Assembly: GCF_000760095.1 (NCBI RefSeq)
Contig: NZ_JNAR01000016.1
Span: forward strand, 1 to 64,000
Direction of reading: 5' to 3'
Length of the DNA: 64,000 bases
Source: Prochlorococcus marinus str. MIT 9401
GTDB taxonomy: Bacteria > Cyanobacteriota > Cyanobacteriia > PCC-6307 > Cyanobiaceae
Part shown: positions 46,701 through 56,549 of the stretch, one piece after another
Layout of the letters: every line of letters starts with the position of its first letter
Position numbering within the stretch: position 1 is the stretch's first letter
Notes under the pieces: generated by a model
What the model was told of the DNA's origin: nothing
Database searches by the model: none
What the model saw: only the letters and a program-made list of their open reading frames with translations
Translations under genes and position numbers: made by a program

Positions 46701-47289
46701 ACCTTATAGGAAACTCATTATTGACAGGATAAATATCTATTATTTCCCCTCTCCTACTCCAGAATCCTTCTGTTGAAGTTACATTGTCCTTCGTATAACC
46801 AAGCAACGAAAGTTTATTTGCTAATTCTTGAATCTCGATTTGAAATCCTTTTTGCAAATATAACTTGTTTTCAATTAACAAGTTTTTATTTATTAGATGA
46901 GGTTGTAGTGATCTCTCTGTTGATATAACAATATTAAATTCATTTTTCTCTTTTTTTATTAATTTGGATAAAACAGTAAGCTGACTAAATTCAATCTCTT
47001 TGGATTTATTAATTGAAGCGTATGGTAGATGCTCTGTTGGAGGATAATATAAAACTTCTTTATCATCTATACTTTCAAAATAACCAATCCATTTGTATGC
47101 AATTTCTACATTAGGGCAAATTAATAATATATTTTTTTCTTCTTTTTTTGCCATGCTATCTATGATTATTGATTTTGCATATCTACTTGAACCAACAATA
47201 TTTAGTTCATTATTTTTTGAAATTCTTTTTATTAATTCAGAAGTAATCTGTGAGTTTGAAATATAATCAACTAAAGTATTTAAACTCAT
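43780..47289 (-). CDS. mfd: transcription-repair coupling factor Mfd
   Basis: 1169 aa, full length. UvrB-like N-terminal part, then the RNA polymerase-interacting domain (GDFIVHKNHGIGKF, about residue 485), then the RecG-like translocase with Walker A VCGDVGFGKTEVA (about 640), the DEExH-type box as DEEQRFG (about 740), TLSATPIPRT and QLRGRVGRS, and the C-terminal TRCF domain. It releases stalled RNA polymerase and recruits UvrA. Confidence 0.98.
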   Translation of the reverse strand: MSLNTLVDYISNSQITSELIKRISKNNELNIVGSSRYAKSIIIDSMAKKEEKNILLICPNVEIAYKWIGYFESIDDKEVLYYPPTEHLPYASINKSKEIEFSQLTVLSKLIKKEKNEFNIVISTERSLQPHLINKNLLIENKLYLQKGFQIEIQELANKLSLLGYTKDNVTSTEGFWSRRGEIIDIYPVNNEFPIRLEFFDNVIEKIREYDPQTQKTLESINNIEIIQAGFDLLIKDKLNNLSKEGIFNSEDTNKNNLDRYLGIIEKKPSNIIDFINRETIVVIDELEDCKKFANNWYLDSESNFDNSVNELNENLKNNGINLEAKNNLHLKFDEILNSIGNFNLIKFYEFESKVNVDNRFLLNDKRLNSYSKNIGKLSNDINKNTKNNEKVWILSAQPLRTRTLLFEHECNTNFLNNPNDIDEASKSINNSTPLILKNKNNYEIEGFYLPIWKVVLITDKELFSQQSLFNNVFIRRKKRSVNSNINVNKISPGDFIVHKNHGIGKFLKIEKINITGDSRDYLVIQYQDGKISVAADQLGSINRYRSSGKIKPKINKLGGTEWERIKDKNKKQIKKVAVDILKLYAKREKLKGHIYPEDGPWQNELEESFPYQPTPDQITAVEEIKSDMESDKPMDRLVCGDVGFGKTEVAVRAIFKAITSGKQVILLAPTTILAQQHWRTINNRFSPYPIKVSLLNRFKTVNERKEIYAGLKNNKIDLVVATHQILGKEIDIKNLGLLVIDEEQRFGVRQKEKIKKIKTNIDVLTLSATPIPRTLYMSLSGLRQMSLLNTPPPSRRSIKTYLSEIDMDVIRTAINQELDRGGQIFYVLPRISDIDQAVNKLKNMFPSLKFIVAHGQMNETELENAMIAFNNGEVDLMICTTIIESGLDIPKVNTIIIEDSHKFGLSQLYQLRGRVGRSGVQAHAWLFYPNINKINDAAKQRLKAIKDFSELGSGYQLAMKDMEIRGVGSLLGEEQSGKVNAIGYDLYIEMLHEAISEISGQEIPEVNDTQIDLPINAFIPATWILNREEKLEAYKSATECSNNDELTELATDWVNRYGNLPKPVESLIMLMRLKLLAKKCGFNKIKLKKPNIVIETKLKNSTFKILKDSLASSVQNKFNFDEGEQLSIITIRGLGATEIQNQIDQLILWFGSFEREIKNFDKELIKRV

Positions 47290-47362
47290 TTATATTATCA
47301 ATCTTGATTACAAATATCCGATACATTATATTAGATTTTATACTGATTGTGAATAATATTTG

Positions 47363-48073
47363 ATGGATTCAGCCGCAATAAATTCTTTTATACCCACACT
47401 AGATCAGGTAGACAGTTGGTACGAAATCTTTACACTTTTACCAATATTAATTGCTCTAGAATTACTATTATCGGCAGATAATGCGGTCGCACTAGCTTCT
47501 CTTACTAAATCCCTAGACAGTACAGAATTAAGGTCAAGAGCCTTAAATATTGGTATAACAATATCTTTATTATTTAGAATTATTCTCATCATATTATCTA
47601 ATGTTCTTCTAAAGTTTATTTTTATTAGAGTTTTTGCAGGTTTTTATTTAATATACTTATTCTTCTCTAATGTTTTTTTTAATTCAGATATAGAAAACGC
47701 TGAAAATGGGACAGATAATAATAAAAATAATTTTAGGTTCTTGCGGGTTGTAGCGCTTCTTTCAATTACTGATTTTGCATTTTCCATAGACAGTATCACT
47801 ACTGCAGTGGCTATCAGCGATCAATATATTTTAATTATATTTGGAGCAGTGATTGGAGTATTAGCCTTAAGATTTACATCTGGGATTTTTCTAAAACTTC
47901 TGGATATATTTTCTAGATTAGAAACAGCTGGTTACGTAGCAATTTTAATAGTGGGGATTAAGCTTTTACTAAATACGTTAATTAAAGAATCTATTCTTCC
48001 AGACTATTATTTTTATATTTTGATTCTTTTTGCTTTCATTTGGGGATTCTCTAAAAAAGAATCTAAAACTTAA
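47363..48073 (+). CDS. TerC family integral membrane protein
   Basis: 236 aa from ATG at 47363, with about seven helices. The first acidic motif is LLSADNAVALASLT (about residue 35), the second FAFSIDSITTAVAISD, the two Asp-containing signatures of TerC. Family members are linked to Mn or other metal efflux or to protein-complex assembly in thylakoids (plant TerC). Overlaps the convergent fmt by 4 bp. Confidence 0.9.
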   Translation: MDSAAINSFIPTLDQVDSWYEIFTLLPILIALELLLSADNAVALASLTKSLDSTELRSRALNIGITISLLFRIILIILSNVLLKFIFIRVFAGFYLIYLFFSNVFFNSDIENAENGTDNNKNNFRFLRVVALLSITDFAFSIDSITTAVAISDQYILIIFGAVIGVLALRFTSGIFLKLLDIFSRLETAGYVAILIVGIKLLLNTLIKESILPDYYFYILILFAFIWGFSKKESKT

Positions 48074-49056
48074 TCTGAGAGATATTCACCTACTGATGGC
48101 TTTAACTGTTGTATCAATTGCTTTTTGCTAGAAATGTTTTTGCCTTCAAGCTTTGCTTCTAACAAAATAATTGGATCAGTTTTAGTTGAAATTATTATTC
48201 CTTCATTTTCTATTACAGCAAGAATAATACCTGGTCTTGAATTATTGCTCATTAAAAGGTATTTTTCATTTTTAATTTCATTACTAATCAAAACTTTGAT
48301 TTTAAGTATTTTTAGGTTCTTACCTCTAAAAGTTGTATTTACTCGTGGATATAAGGCTTTTATTTTTTGAGAAATTTTAATTGCATCAATACCCCAATCA
48401 ACTTTAAAGTCTGATTTTTCAATCATTCTTGCGTAAGTAATTTCTCTAACAAGAGTATCTTGTTTTGTTAATTGAAAATTAGTATTTTTTCTTATATTTT
48501 CTTCGATTAGTGATGTAGCATTTAAAAATAATTTTGCAGATAATATACTGAGTTTTTCCGATAGTGTATTTAAATTATCTTCATTATCAATTTTAATTTT
48601 TTCTTCTAATAATAAGTCGCCAGTATCTAGTCCCTCATTCATTTTCATAATTCCTACACCAGTAAATTCATCGCCTTTTAATAGTGACCATTGGATTGGA
48701 GCAGCGCCACGCCATCTTGGAAGTAATGATGCATGTGCGTTCCAACAACCAAATTTTGGGATTTCCAATATCTCTTTGGGTAAAATTTTCCCGTAAGCTA
48801 TAACAATAAATAAATCGCAAGATAGTGATTTAAGTTCATTTATGAAATGTGTATTGTCCCTGATTTTTGCAGGAGTATAAATTTTTATGGATTCTTGCTC
48901 GGCAAAGCTTTTAACGGGAGAGGATATTAATTTATTTCCCCTAGATCTTTTCTTGTCCGGTTGGCTAACTACTGCAATTACCTCGTGCTTAGATTTAATA
49001 AAAATATTAAGGCTCGCAATTGAATATTCAGGTGTTCCCCAGAATACAATTCTCAC
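48070..49056 (-). CDS. fmt: methionyl-tRNA formyltransferase
   Basis: 328 aa. Catalytic block NAHASLLPRWRGAAPIQ and the MNEGLDTGDLL stretch (Asn-His-Asp triad of the formyltransferase fold) are present; FWGTPEYSI starts the protein. It formylates initiator Met-tRNA, for which the tRNA gene lies at 25172. ATGA overlap with tldE (49053-49056). Confidence 0.96.
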   Translation of the reverse strand: MRIVFWGTPEYSIASLNIFIKSKHEVIAVVSQPDKKRSRGNKLISSPVKSFAEQESIKIYTPAKIRDNTHFINELKSLSCDLFIVIAYGKILPKEILEIPKFGCWNAHASLLPRWRGAAPIQWSLLKGDEFTGVGIMKMNEGLDTGDLLLEEKIKIDNEDNLNTLSEKLSILSAKLFLNATSLIEENIRKNTNFQLTKQDTLVREITYARMIEKSDFKVDWGIDAIKISQKIKALYPRVNTTFRGKNLKILKIKVLISNEIKNEKYLLMSNNSRPGIILAVIENEGIIISTKTDPIILLEAKLEGKNISSKKQLIQQLKPSVGEYLSD

Positions 49057-50405
49057 GCGTCACCGGTTATTGATAATTCATCTACCCATATATGTGGAGA
49101 AATTCCACTTATTGTTACCTCTTGGCTTGATTCAATATTTACTATATTTTTCAAAAGATATTTAATATCCCCTGCTACAGTGGCAGATTCTATTGAGATT
49201 TTTTTACCGTTTTTATAGAGCCATCCATCAAATGGAAGAGAGAATGAACCTTGACTTGCTCTGACACCTGCATGGATTGCATTTAATTCTTCGATATAAA
49301 CAAATTCTCCCTCATAGGTAGAGTGATCTAATGATGTTTTCAGATCTGAGTTTTCCTCTGATTTCTCAACTACAATCCAATCAGGAGATACTGAGACTTT
49401 TGATCCTAGTCCAGCGTGGCCTGTAGGGATTGTTTTAAATATTCTTGCAGTTGATTCTGAATGTATAAAATTTTCAATTCTCCCTTTGTTAATTAAACAT
49501 AGTTTTTTGGTAGGAGTTCCCTCTCCATCAAATGGTGATGAAGAAATATTCTTTTCATGCAGACCATCATCATAAATATTAAGTGCTTTAGTAGAAAGCT
49601 TCTCTCCAATAGAATTTTTATTAGATAAGCTGACTCCATCTAAAATGCTTCTAGCATTGAACATTGAACTAAAGGCATTAATGATCGTTAAAAAAGACTG
49701 TGGGGAAAAACATATTAAATATTTATCAGTTTTAATGGATGAGTAATTTAAATGGGAAATTGTTTTATTACATGCGTCTTTAATACACGACTCTATATCT
49801 ATATCTTCAACTCCATATCCAAGTTTTACAGAACCTGAACTACGAGGTTTCTTATTTTTCTCTTCTGCTCTTGCATATAAATAAAGTGCAGCTTGGCTTT
49901 TTGTATAACTCCGAAAGGCACCATCACTATTTGCATAAACTCTCTCATAAAAACTCTCAGAAAGACCATTATAAGGAACAGATTTTATGGATTCATGGCT
50001 TTTTAATAGTTTTACTTCTGCTTCTCTTAAGAGTGTAAGTAATTTTTTAATTCCAACAGGATTTCTTTTTTCTGCGTTATTAACTTCAATATGATCCTTG
50101 GCTAGTGGTGAGAATTCTGTTCTCTCATTCTTGTTGCCAAAATCAGATGCAATATTCGCTTGATTTAGTGCCTTTTTAATACCAGATTCACTGATATCAC
50201 TTGTTGTTGTAATACCAACTAAATTAGATTCGTTCCAAACTCTTAAAGTTAAAATTTGCTTTTGTGATGCCTTAAGTTGTTTAGCCTCACCTTTATCTAC
50301 TTGCACAGAATAATCATTAGAAAAGCTCGCGCCATAGTCCCACTTTTTAAGATTAAGGAAATCTGCAGCTTTTGAGATTTGAGTTGTAATTTCTCTTGAA
50401 TTCAT
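49053..50405 (-). CDS. tldE: TldE/PmbA-like metalloprotease partner
   Basis: 450 aa, the usual size for TldE/PmbA. It lacks the zinc motif of its partner, as expected, and has SPFDGEGTPTKKL and VYIEELNAIHAGVRASQGSFSLPFDG-like patterns (shown here in part). With TldD it forms a peptide-processing heterodimer. It starts 3 bp after tldD and runs into fmt. Confidence 0.88.
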   Translation of the reverse strand: MNSREITTQISKAADFLNLKKWDYGASFSNDYSVQVDKGEAKQLKASQKQILTLRVWNESNLVGITTTSDISESGIKKALNQANIASDFGNKNERTEFSPLAKDHIEVNNAEKRNPVGIKKLLTLLREAEVKLLKSHESIKSVPYNGLSESFYERVYANSDGAFRSYTKSQAALYLYARAEEKNKKPRSSGSVKLGYGVEDIDIESCIKDACNKTISHLNYSSIKTDKYLICFSPQSFLTIINAFSSMFNARSILDGVSLSNKNSIGEKLSTKALNIYDDGLHEKNISSSPFDGEGTPTKKLCLINKGRIENFIHSESTARIFKTIPTGHAGLGSKVSVSPDWIVVEKSEENSDLKTSLDHSTYEGEFVYIEELNAIHAGVRASQGSFSLPFDGWLYKNGKKISIESATVAGDIKYLLKNIVNIESSQEVTISGISPHIWVDELSITGDA

Positions 50406-50408
50406 ATT

Positions 50409-51833
50409 CTATCTCCCGCCAACAGTGATTGAATCAACCTTAATATGAGGTTGGCCAACAGTTACGTTGACACTTCCACTAATGGATCCACAGAATCCAG
50501 GAGCCAATTCGAGGTCATTTCCACACATTGATATTTTTGGCATAACTTCTTTAGCCTCACCAATCAAAGTTGCTCCCTTTACTGGATTAGTTAAATTTCC
50601 ATTTTTAATAAGATATCCTTCTTCTACCGCAAAATTAAATTGTCCTGTAGCACCTACACTGCCGCCACCCATTGATTTGCAGTAAAGACCATCACTAATA
50701 CTATTGATTAAATCCTCTTTCGAGTGCTTACCTTGAGCGATATAAGTATTTCTCATTCTTGAGGCTGCAGCAAAAGAATAATTTTGTCTTCTTCCACTTC
50801 CTGTTCTTTTATGGCCAGTTCTTAATTCACCAGCCCTGTCAGATATGAATTTTTTTAAAATTCCATTTTTTATAAGAACCGATTTTTCGGGTTCCATACC
50901 TTCATCATCTACTGATAATGAACCAAAGGATCCTTCTGATATCCCTTCATCTATTGCTGTTACAGATTCATGTGCAATCTTTTCATTCAATTTATTCTCA
51001 AATGGTGTTGTTCCTCTCTCTATTTGAGTAGTTTCAAGTAAATGACCGCAGGCTTCGTGGAAAATAACGCCACCAAATTTATTAGCTAATACAACAGGCA
51101 TTTGACCCGCATCAACATAATCGGCATACAACATATTCATTGAACTTTCAAACACTTCATTAGCTGCTTGTTCGTGATCCCACAATCTAAATTCATTAGG
51201 CATTCCTGATGATCCAAATCTTCTGCTGCCACTAGATCTATATTGGGCATCACTTGCAATTACATTAAGTCCTACTGTTTGATGCAACCTGATATCAGAG
51301 GCATAGGTTCCGTCGCTGGAGGCTATAATTACCTCTTGCAGATTTCTTGAGTAACTGCCTTTTCTAGTTATTATTTTATTATTTTTTTTTAAAGACTTAG
51401 TGCTAAGCAATAGTTTTTCACTAATCTCATGAATCGATGGTACTTCAGATATCCATTTTTTCTTGGATAAACTATAGTCCCTGAATTTATCTAAACCGTT
51501 AAATACTTCTTTTCTTTTATAGTCTGTTATGTCTAACATCTCAATAGCTTGAGATACCGATCTCATCAAGCCATGCTTTGTTAAGTCATTTGTACTTACA
51601 AATCCGTCCTTTTTGCCTTTGAAGATTCTAATACCGGCACCCTTTCCAAATGATGGACTTACACTTGTGATGAAATCCTCTTCAGCTAGCACACTCGAAT
51701 TATCAGTATTCTCAATAAATATTTCTACAAAATCGGCACCAAGCTCCATTCCATAGAAAATAATTTCTTCTAATAATTCTTTATTGCAACTACCAAAAAC
51801 TAGTTCATTTGATTTGATTTGTGACGAAAGCAT
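50409..51833 (-). CDS. tldD: TldD metalloprotease
   Basis: 474 aa. The HExxxH zinc motif is FHEACGHLLETT (His pair at about residues 258 and 262), the TldD signature, and the C-terminus has GYLIKNGNLTNPVKGATLIG and DLELAPGFCGS. The TldD/TldE pair degrades unfolded peptides and matures some ribosomally made peptides. It starts 31 bp after acsF and may share its transcript. Confidence 0.95.
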   Translation of the reverse strand: MLSSQIKSNELVFGSCNKELLEEIIFYGMELGADFVEIFIENTDNSSVLAEEDFITSVSPSFGKGAGIRIFKGKKDGFVSTNDLTKHGLMRSVSQAIEMLDITDYKRKEVFNGLDKFRDYSLSKKKWISEVPSIHEISEKLLLSTKSLKKNNKIITRKGSYSRNLQEVIIASSDGTYASDIRLHQTVGLNVIASDAQYRSSGSRRFGSSGMPNEFRLWDHEQAANEVFESSMNMLYADYVDAGQMPVVLANKFGGVIFHEACGHLLETTQIERGTTPFENKLNEKIAHESVTAIDEGISEGSFGSLSVDDEGMEPEKSVLIKNGILKKFISDRAGELRTGHKRTGSGRRQNYSFAAASRMRNTYIAQGKHSKEDLINSISDGLYCKSMGGGSVGATGQFNFAVEEGYLIKNGNLTNPVKGATLIGEAKEVMPKISMCGNDLELAPGFCGSISGSVNVTVGQPHIKVDSITVGGR

Positions 51834-51864
51834 ATGAGTTTATAAATCTTCTCTTTATAAAAGA

Positions 51865-53037
51865 TTATCTAATCGAAGGTTGGAAATCTTTGCTATCAAG
51901 AGGTTTTAATAAGTATAGTCTTAATAACTGGTAACCGTTTGATAAATATTTAGGTAATTTTTTAAAAGTTTTAGATACTTTATTTCCATCGCTGTTTGCT
52001 ATATCAGAAAGAACCTTATTATTCTCTACTATTTTATCTAATCTTCCATAAAAAGATTTATCATAAACGTCCATTACTACTGGGAAAACTCTAGCTGCAG
52101 TTTCATTTGTTTTATTAATAACAAACTGGTCGTAATCTCTGGCATCTAAACCTAAAGAACTGTAGAAATCTTTTTTAATTCCCAAATCTCTTGCATACAT
52201 AGTTGCAAATACAGCTAATAGAAAGAACCTAGACCATAACTTGGATGTTAATGGGAGATTATTCAAAAAATATCTAAACCTGTGGAAGTAATCAAATAAT
52301 GGGTGTGTAAAAGTAGAGCCGCCAATGGTAATTTTATGGCTTAACGATTTAACAGTACGTGGCTGTGCTTTCATTAATGCGTCAAAGAAATCTCCATGTC
52401 TATTTTCATCTTGACACCAATTTTCAAAGTAATTAAATAGTGGAAAAATTTTGCTATCAGGGTTCTTTTCGAGATGCCTATAAATTGCTATGTATCTCCA
52501 ATAACCTATTTTTTCAGATAAATAAGTAGCGTAAAAAATACTTCTTGGTGGGAAATAAGTGTAATCTTTATTGGCTGTTAAAAAACCCAAATCTAACTGA
52601 AGTCCAAAGTCGCTCATTGATTTATTTAAAAAACCTGCATGTCTTGCTTCATCTCTGGCCATATGAGCAAAGCACTCAGCAAGTAGAGGGTTTTTGACTT
52701 TAATTCTTTTACTGAGTTCCTTATAAAGTAAAAAACCTGAAAATTCTGAAGTACAACTTCCTTCGAGAAAATCAACAAAAAGCTCTCTTGTCTCAGGATC
52801 TAATTTTTCTGCAGCGCCTTCAAATTCACTATTTCTTACAAAATGATGCCTATTGTAATCTTTCCTAAATTCCTCACATATAGCTTCCAATTCCTCCTCG
52901 TTTATTGATAAATCCATATTTTCCATAGCCTCAAAGTCTGTTGTATAGAATCTTGGGGACAAAATTGTTTCTTTTGCTGGTATCTTCCCATTATTAATAT
53001 CTTTTTTATTTTTTGATTCAACAGTTGATTGAGCCAT
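51865..53037 (-). CDS. acsF: Mg-protoporphyrin IX monomethyl ester oxidative cyclase
   Basis: 390 aa, right for AcsF/ChlE aerobic cyclase. Diiron ligands are in ExxH pairs: [13 protein letters not shown] and [11 protein letters not shown], with other Glu in the first helices. It forms the isocyclic ring of chlorophyll with oxygen. N-terminal 30 residues are polar and variable. It precedes tldD, tldE and fmt on the same strand. Confidence 0.97.
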   Translation of the reverse strand: MAQSTVESKNKKDINNGKIPAKETILSPRFYTTDFEAMENMDLSINEEELEAICEEFRKDYNRHHFVRNSEFEGAAEKLDPETRELFVDFLEGSCTSEFSGFLLYKELSKRIKVKNPLLAECFAHMARDEARHAGFLNKSMSDFGLQLDLGFLTANKDYTYFPPRSIFYATYLSEKIGYWRYIAIYRHLEKNPDSKIFPLFNYFENWCQDENRHGDFFDALMKAQPRTVKSLSHKITIGGSTFTHPLFDYFHRFRYFLNNLPLTSKLWSRFFLLAVFATMYARDLGIKKDFYSSLGLDARDYDQFVINKTNETAARVFPVVMDVYDKSFYGRLDKIVENNKVLSDIANSDGNKVSKTFKKLPKYLSNGYQLLRLYLLKPLDSKDFQPSIR

Positions 53038-53117
53038 TTTTTATTCGGTTGATTAATACTATTATTTACTATGATTTGTATTTTCGAGGGAAAAGTTAAC
53101 TTGGTGTTATTGTTTTT

Positions 53118-53684
53118 CTAATTAACTCCAATTAACTTTTGCCCATTCAATCTTTGAAGTACTCTTGAAATAATTAATTTTAGGGTAATCCTTTTTTCGT
53201 CAATAAGAAAAGATTCAATAATACTTGGTTTTTGATTAGGTTTTGATATGGAGATACTTTTTAATGAACTAATGTCATCCTTTTCAAAGGATAACCAAAA
53301 GTTGCATGTATCTTTAATTTCACAATTTATTACCCAACATTTATCTCCAGCAATAGGTCTGTTTGTATTTGTGAGGTTAATATTATTTATTTCTAATCCT
53401 CTTTGATTAATTTCTTTAGTAAGTGAAGGAATTAGGTGTATGTTAATAAATTCTTGGAAAGGCTTTTTCTCTACTGGGAGTTCTTTTTTGGGTTTGGTTA
53501 TAGGTTTTTCGGGAGTATTAATTTTATTTTTATTAAGAACCTTAGTAGCAGAATCATCATTACTTATGTCCATATTGATAACTTTTTCTGATTTTGGTCC
53601 TTTTATTTCCTCAGAGTTTGATTTAGTAGTGTTGTCAGATATTTCTTTATTTACTTCATTATTTTTGTCTAAATTTTCTTCCAT
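53118..53684 (-). CDS. DUF2996 family protein
   Basis: 188 aa from ATG at 53684 (MEENLDKNNE), rather than the TTG-side extension. A long polar low-complexity N-terminus (about 80 residues, rich in K, E, N, S) is followed by a conserved globular region (QEFINIHLIPSL, IAGDKCWVINCEI, FWLSFEKDD) that resembles DUF2996 of cyanobacteria. Lies 80 bp upstream of acsF on the same strand. Confidence 0.7.
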   Translation of the reverse strand: MEENLDKNNEVNKEISDNTTKSNSEEIKGPKSEKVINMDISNDDSATKVLNKNKINTPEKPITKPKKELPVEKKPFQEFINIHLIPSLTKEINQRGLEINNINLTNTNRPIAGDKCWVINCEIKDTCNFWLSFEKDDISSLKSISISKPNQKPSIIESFLIDEKRITLKLIISRVLQRLNGQKLIGVN

Positions 53685-53743
53685 AAAAAAAACTATTTTT
53701 CCCATTATAAATTAAAAAAACATTTTTTAATTAATTTATTTTT

Positions 53744-54187
53744 CTACCAATCATTATCTGCATTATCCCAGTCATCTTCAGGATCTTGACTTGAATAACT
53801 TTGATTTTTTTTTGCATTATTATCATTCATATTTTTGACTACTCTGTAATTAACCGAAATTGTTGGTTGAGTTTCTCTGATATCCCTTTGTGGCGGCATC
53901 TCAACGTTTGGTTCAATTTCTTCATCATTATTATTAAATTCAAAATCATCTTCCACATTTTCGAGAGTTTTTTTTCTGAAATTAGTACTAGTAATTGTTG
54001 TATTCAATAAAGTGCTTACAAATAAACCAGAAAAAAACGAAATACTGATTAACTTACCTATACTTACATCCTGGAGAGTCCATTTAAAGTATCTAAATGA
54101 AGTCTTCTGATTATTACTTGTATATAGTAAAATTTGAAAAATAATTATTAATAAATAAGTTAAAAGTAAATATTTTTTCTTAAACAT
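53744..54187 (-). CDS. membrane protein with acidic tail, 147 aa
   Basis: Two N-terminal transmembrane helices (about residues 6-22 and 44-63), then a long charged and Asn-rich C-terminus ending DDWDNADNDW. The layout resembles LapA-type proteins, but sequence does not prove it. It lies between the RNase-like gene and DUF2996 on the minus strand. Confidence 0.6.
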   Translation of the reverse strand: MFKKKYLLLTYLLIIIFQILLYTSNNQKTSFRYFKWTLQDVSIGKLISISFFSGLFVSTLLNTTITSTNFRKKTLENVEDDFEFNNNDEEIEPNVEMPPQRDIRETQPTISVNYRVVKNMNDNNAKKNQSYSSQDPEDDWDNADNDW

Positions 54188-54254
54188 AATTATAAAAAGT
54201 TATCTTAAATATTTTTGGTTAATATTTCCATAATATATTTTGTAAAAAATTTAT

Positions 54255-56477
54255 TTAAGTTAATTCTAAATCAATTTGATATTTGAGAATATCGACTTTT
54301 ATTATTTTTACTTCTATTGAATCTCCCACTTTATATGATTTTTTAGATTTTCTTCCAATCAATAAATTTTGCCTTGATCTATATTCATACCAATCATTAT
54401 TAAGAGTACTGACGTGTACTAAACCCTCTACATTTAGTTCTGATATCTCAACAAAGAAACCGTATGTTTGCACTGATAATATAAACCCACTATATGTATT
54501 ACCTAGTAATTTTTCTGCTTTTCTTACTTTTTTTATATTAATTATATTAGATTTGTATTGGTTAACTTTGTACTTGGAATCATTAAGTTTATCTATTACA
54601 AAGTTGTTAAATAATATTTCTAGATTCTTTAATATTGGTGAATTAAATATATCCCAATTTACTAAGTCTAATGACTTTCTTTCAGATATATTAATTGCAT
54701 TTATATTATTTTTCTTTGATTTCTTACCATTAATTATCATATTAAAAATACTGTACTGGTTTATAAGATTTGTAAAGTCAAATCCAGGAATTGTCCATGG
54801 AGAAATAAATAATTTTTCTGATTCATCATTATCAGGATTTTTAGATATCAACCTTATTTCATTGTCGTTAAATTCATTAATTAGAAGTTTATGTAAAATT
54901 CTTTTTTTATTATCATCACCACATAATTTAATTACTTGACTAAATGTCAAATTGCCATCTTCATTAAGCTCTATATCATTATCAATAAATTCTGAATATT
55001 TGATGATTTCATTTGCATTAATGTAATCTATTCCATTTGAGATGTATCCTGCACTTTTTAAACCATATTGATTTGAATGTTTGAACCATATTAAATTAGC
55101 TTCATATAGTATTGGTGAAAGGTAAGTTTGGCAATCTTCTTTATTTAATGATTCAAAATATCCTTTTGAATATTCAGCTGGGTTGTGAATAAAAAATTCT
55201 TCTAGTCCTTCAATTTTATTAACTGGCGCAGGAATTTCAACCTTACCCTCCAATAGATGTTTTTGTCTTAATGAACATGAAATTTCAAGTATTTTATCTA
55301 AATCATCGATATATTCCTTTATAGGTTTTAGTACACGAGAGGTTATCCTTGATTTACTTTTTCTAGATAAAAGCGCTTCAGTATGATCACTTCCAACAAT
55401 AAGAGTGCATTTAACTAAAGTAAGATGGAATGACCAATCAATTATTTCATTATCAATATTTAAATGCACACAGAGGCTTATTGCTTCATTCTTTTCACCA
55501 ACTTTAAATTCAGAATCATTTCTTATGGCTTCACTAAGGTAGTTTTGCCAATCATTTAATAAGGGTAATGATTCAAAGCCTTTAAATAATATTTCTAGAG
55601 ATTTTTTACTATTTAGGTCTACTCTTTCTGCAAGATTATTTGTATGTATCCATAATTTAGTACTTTCATTTTTTCCCTGCTCTATTTGAATCATTGGGAG
55701 CATTGGAGAATTATTAGAATTCCAACTTGAGAATAAATATGAGTTTTTATCTGTAAGATCTATCCTCTCTCTTTGTTCTATTTTTTTTGATTCAATATGA
55801 TTTAAATTGTATGATTTAACAATATTGCTTTTAGATAAAACAAAGTCTGTATCATATTTCTCATTATTGTTTAGATTTAGTTCTTGTATCACATGACCTA
55901 ATCCTTCTTCTTGACCGATAGGAAATCTATCAATTTCAACTTTTACTATATTCTTATTGTCTGGGTTGAAAGTGAATTTTTTATTCTCTTTAGGAAGTTT
56001 AATTTTAGAAAGGATCCTATCGTCTATTGGGATTGCATATACATCATTGTTTATAATTTCAACTTTAGAAAGAAGTATTTGATTTGATCTTTCTAGAATA
56101 CAATCAACTATTCCCTCAGGCGATCTTCTTCTATAACCCTCTTTTATTATTCTTACTAAAACTTTATCTCCATTCCATGCGTAGTTAAGTAGATTTTCTC
56201 TAATGTAGATATCTTCTTTGTCTTTTCCTCTTACAGCAAAGCAATACCCTTTGCTACTACATCTTATTTTGGCGACAAAATGATCATTATCTTTTATGCA
56301 GGTATATTCATCATCTTTATTTTTATTAATTATTTCAAGTTTTTCTAGAGCTGTTAAAGCAATATCTAGTTTCTCCTTATCAGATTTCTTGGTGATTTTT
56401 AATAGTCTGCATAATTTTTTATATTCTAACCCTTCTGACTGATTAATATTATCAATTATTGAAGATGATGAGAACAT
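54255..56477 (-). CDS. RNase II/R family-like protein lacking catalytic aspartates
   Basis: 740 aa from ATG at 56477 (GTG at 56516 adds 13). It has the family layout: N-terminal helix-turn-helix and cold-shock-like regions, an RNB-like core and a C-terminal S1 domain (GNTYSGFILSVQTYGFFVEI). RIDLTD is kept, but the next block (FSSWNSNNSPMLPM) aligns with the motif that should read DxxxxxDxDDA; all four metal-binding Asp are absent. It may bind RNA without cleaving it, or be a diverged enzyme. In cyanobacteria family members are usually active, so this is odd. Confidence 0.75.
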   Translation of the reverse strand: MFSSSSIIDNINQSEGLEYKKLCRLLKITKKSDKEKLDIALTALEKLEIINKNKDDEYTCIKDNDHFVAKIRCSSKGYCFAVRGKDKEDIYIRENLLNYAWNGDKVLVRIIKEGYRRRSPEGIVDCILERSNQILLSKVEIINNDVYAIPIDDRILSKIKLPKENKKFTFNPDNKNIVKVEIDRFPIGQEEGLGHVIQELNLNNNEKYDTDFVLSKSNIVKSYNLNHIESKKIEQRERIDLTDKNSYLFSSWNSNNSPMLPMIQIEQGKNESTKLWIHTNNLAERVDLNSKKSLEILFKGFESLPLLNDWQNYLSEAIRNDSEFKVGEKNEAISLCVHLNIDNEIIDWSFHLTLVKCTLIVGSDHTEALLSRKSKSRITSRVLKPIKEYIDDLDKILEISCSLRQKHLLEGKVEIPAPVNKIEGLEEFFIHNPAEYSKGYFESLNKEDCQTYLSPILYEANLIWFKHSNQYGLKSAGYISNGIDYINANEIIKYSEFIDNDIELNEDGNLTFSQVIKLCGDDNKKRILHKLLINEFNDNEIRLISKNPDNDESEKLFISPWTIPGFDFTNLINQYSIFNMIINGKKSKKNNINAINISERKSLDLVNWDIFNSPILKNLEILFNNFVIDKLNDSKYKVNQYKSNIINIKKVRKAEKLLGNTYSGFILSVQTYGFFVEISELNVEGLVHVSTLNNDWYEYRSRQNLLIGRKSKKSYKVGDSIEVKIIKVDILKYQIDLELT

Positions 56478-56549
56478 GATCTTAATGAAATTATAAATTA
56501 ATTTAGGTGTATACACTTTATTATTACACCTTATTCTCCAAGCTTAAAA

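Noticed and set aside
54283-54939. A 218-aa plus-strand open frame, antisense to the RNase-like gene
   Set aside because: It is a frame shadow in an AT-rich gene; the minus-strand protein has clear family structure and this one has no recognised domain or start signal.
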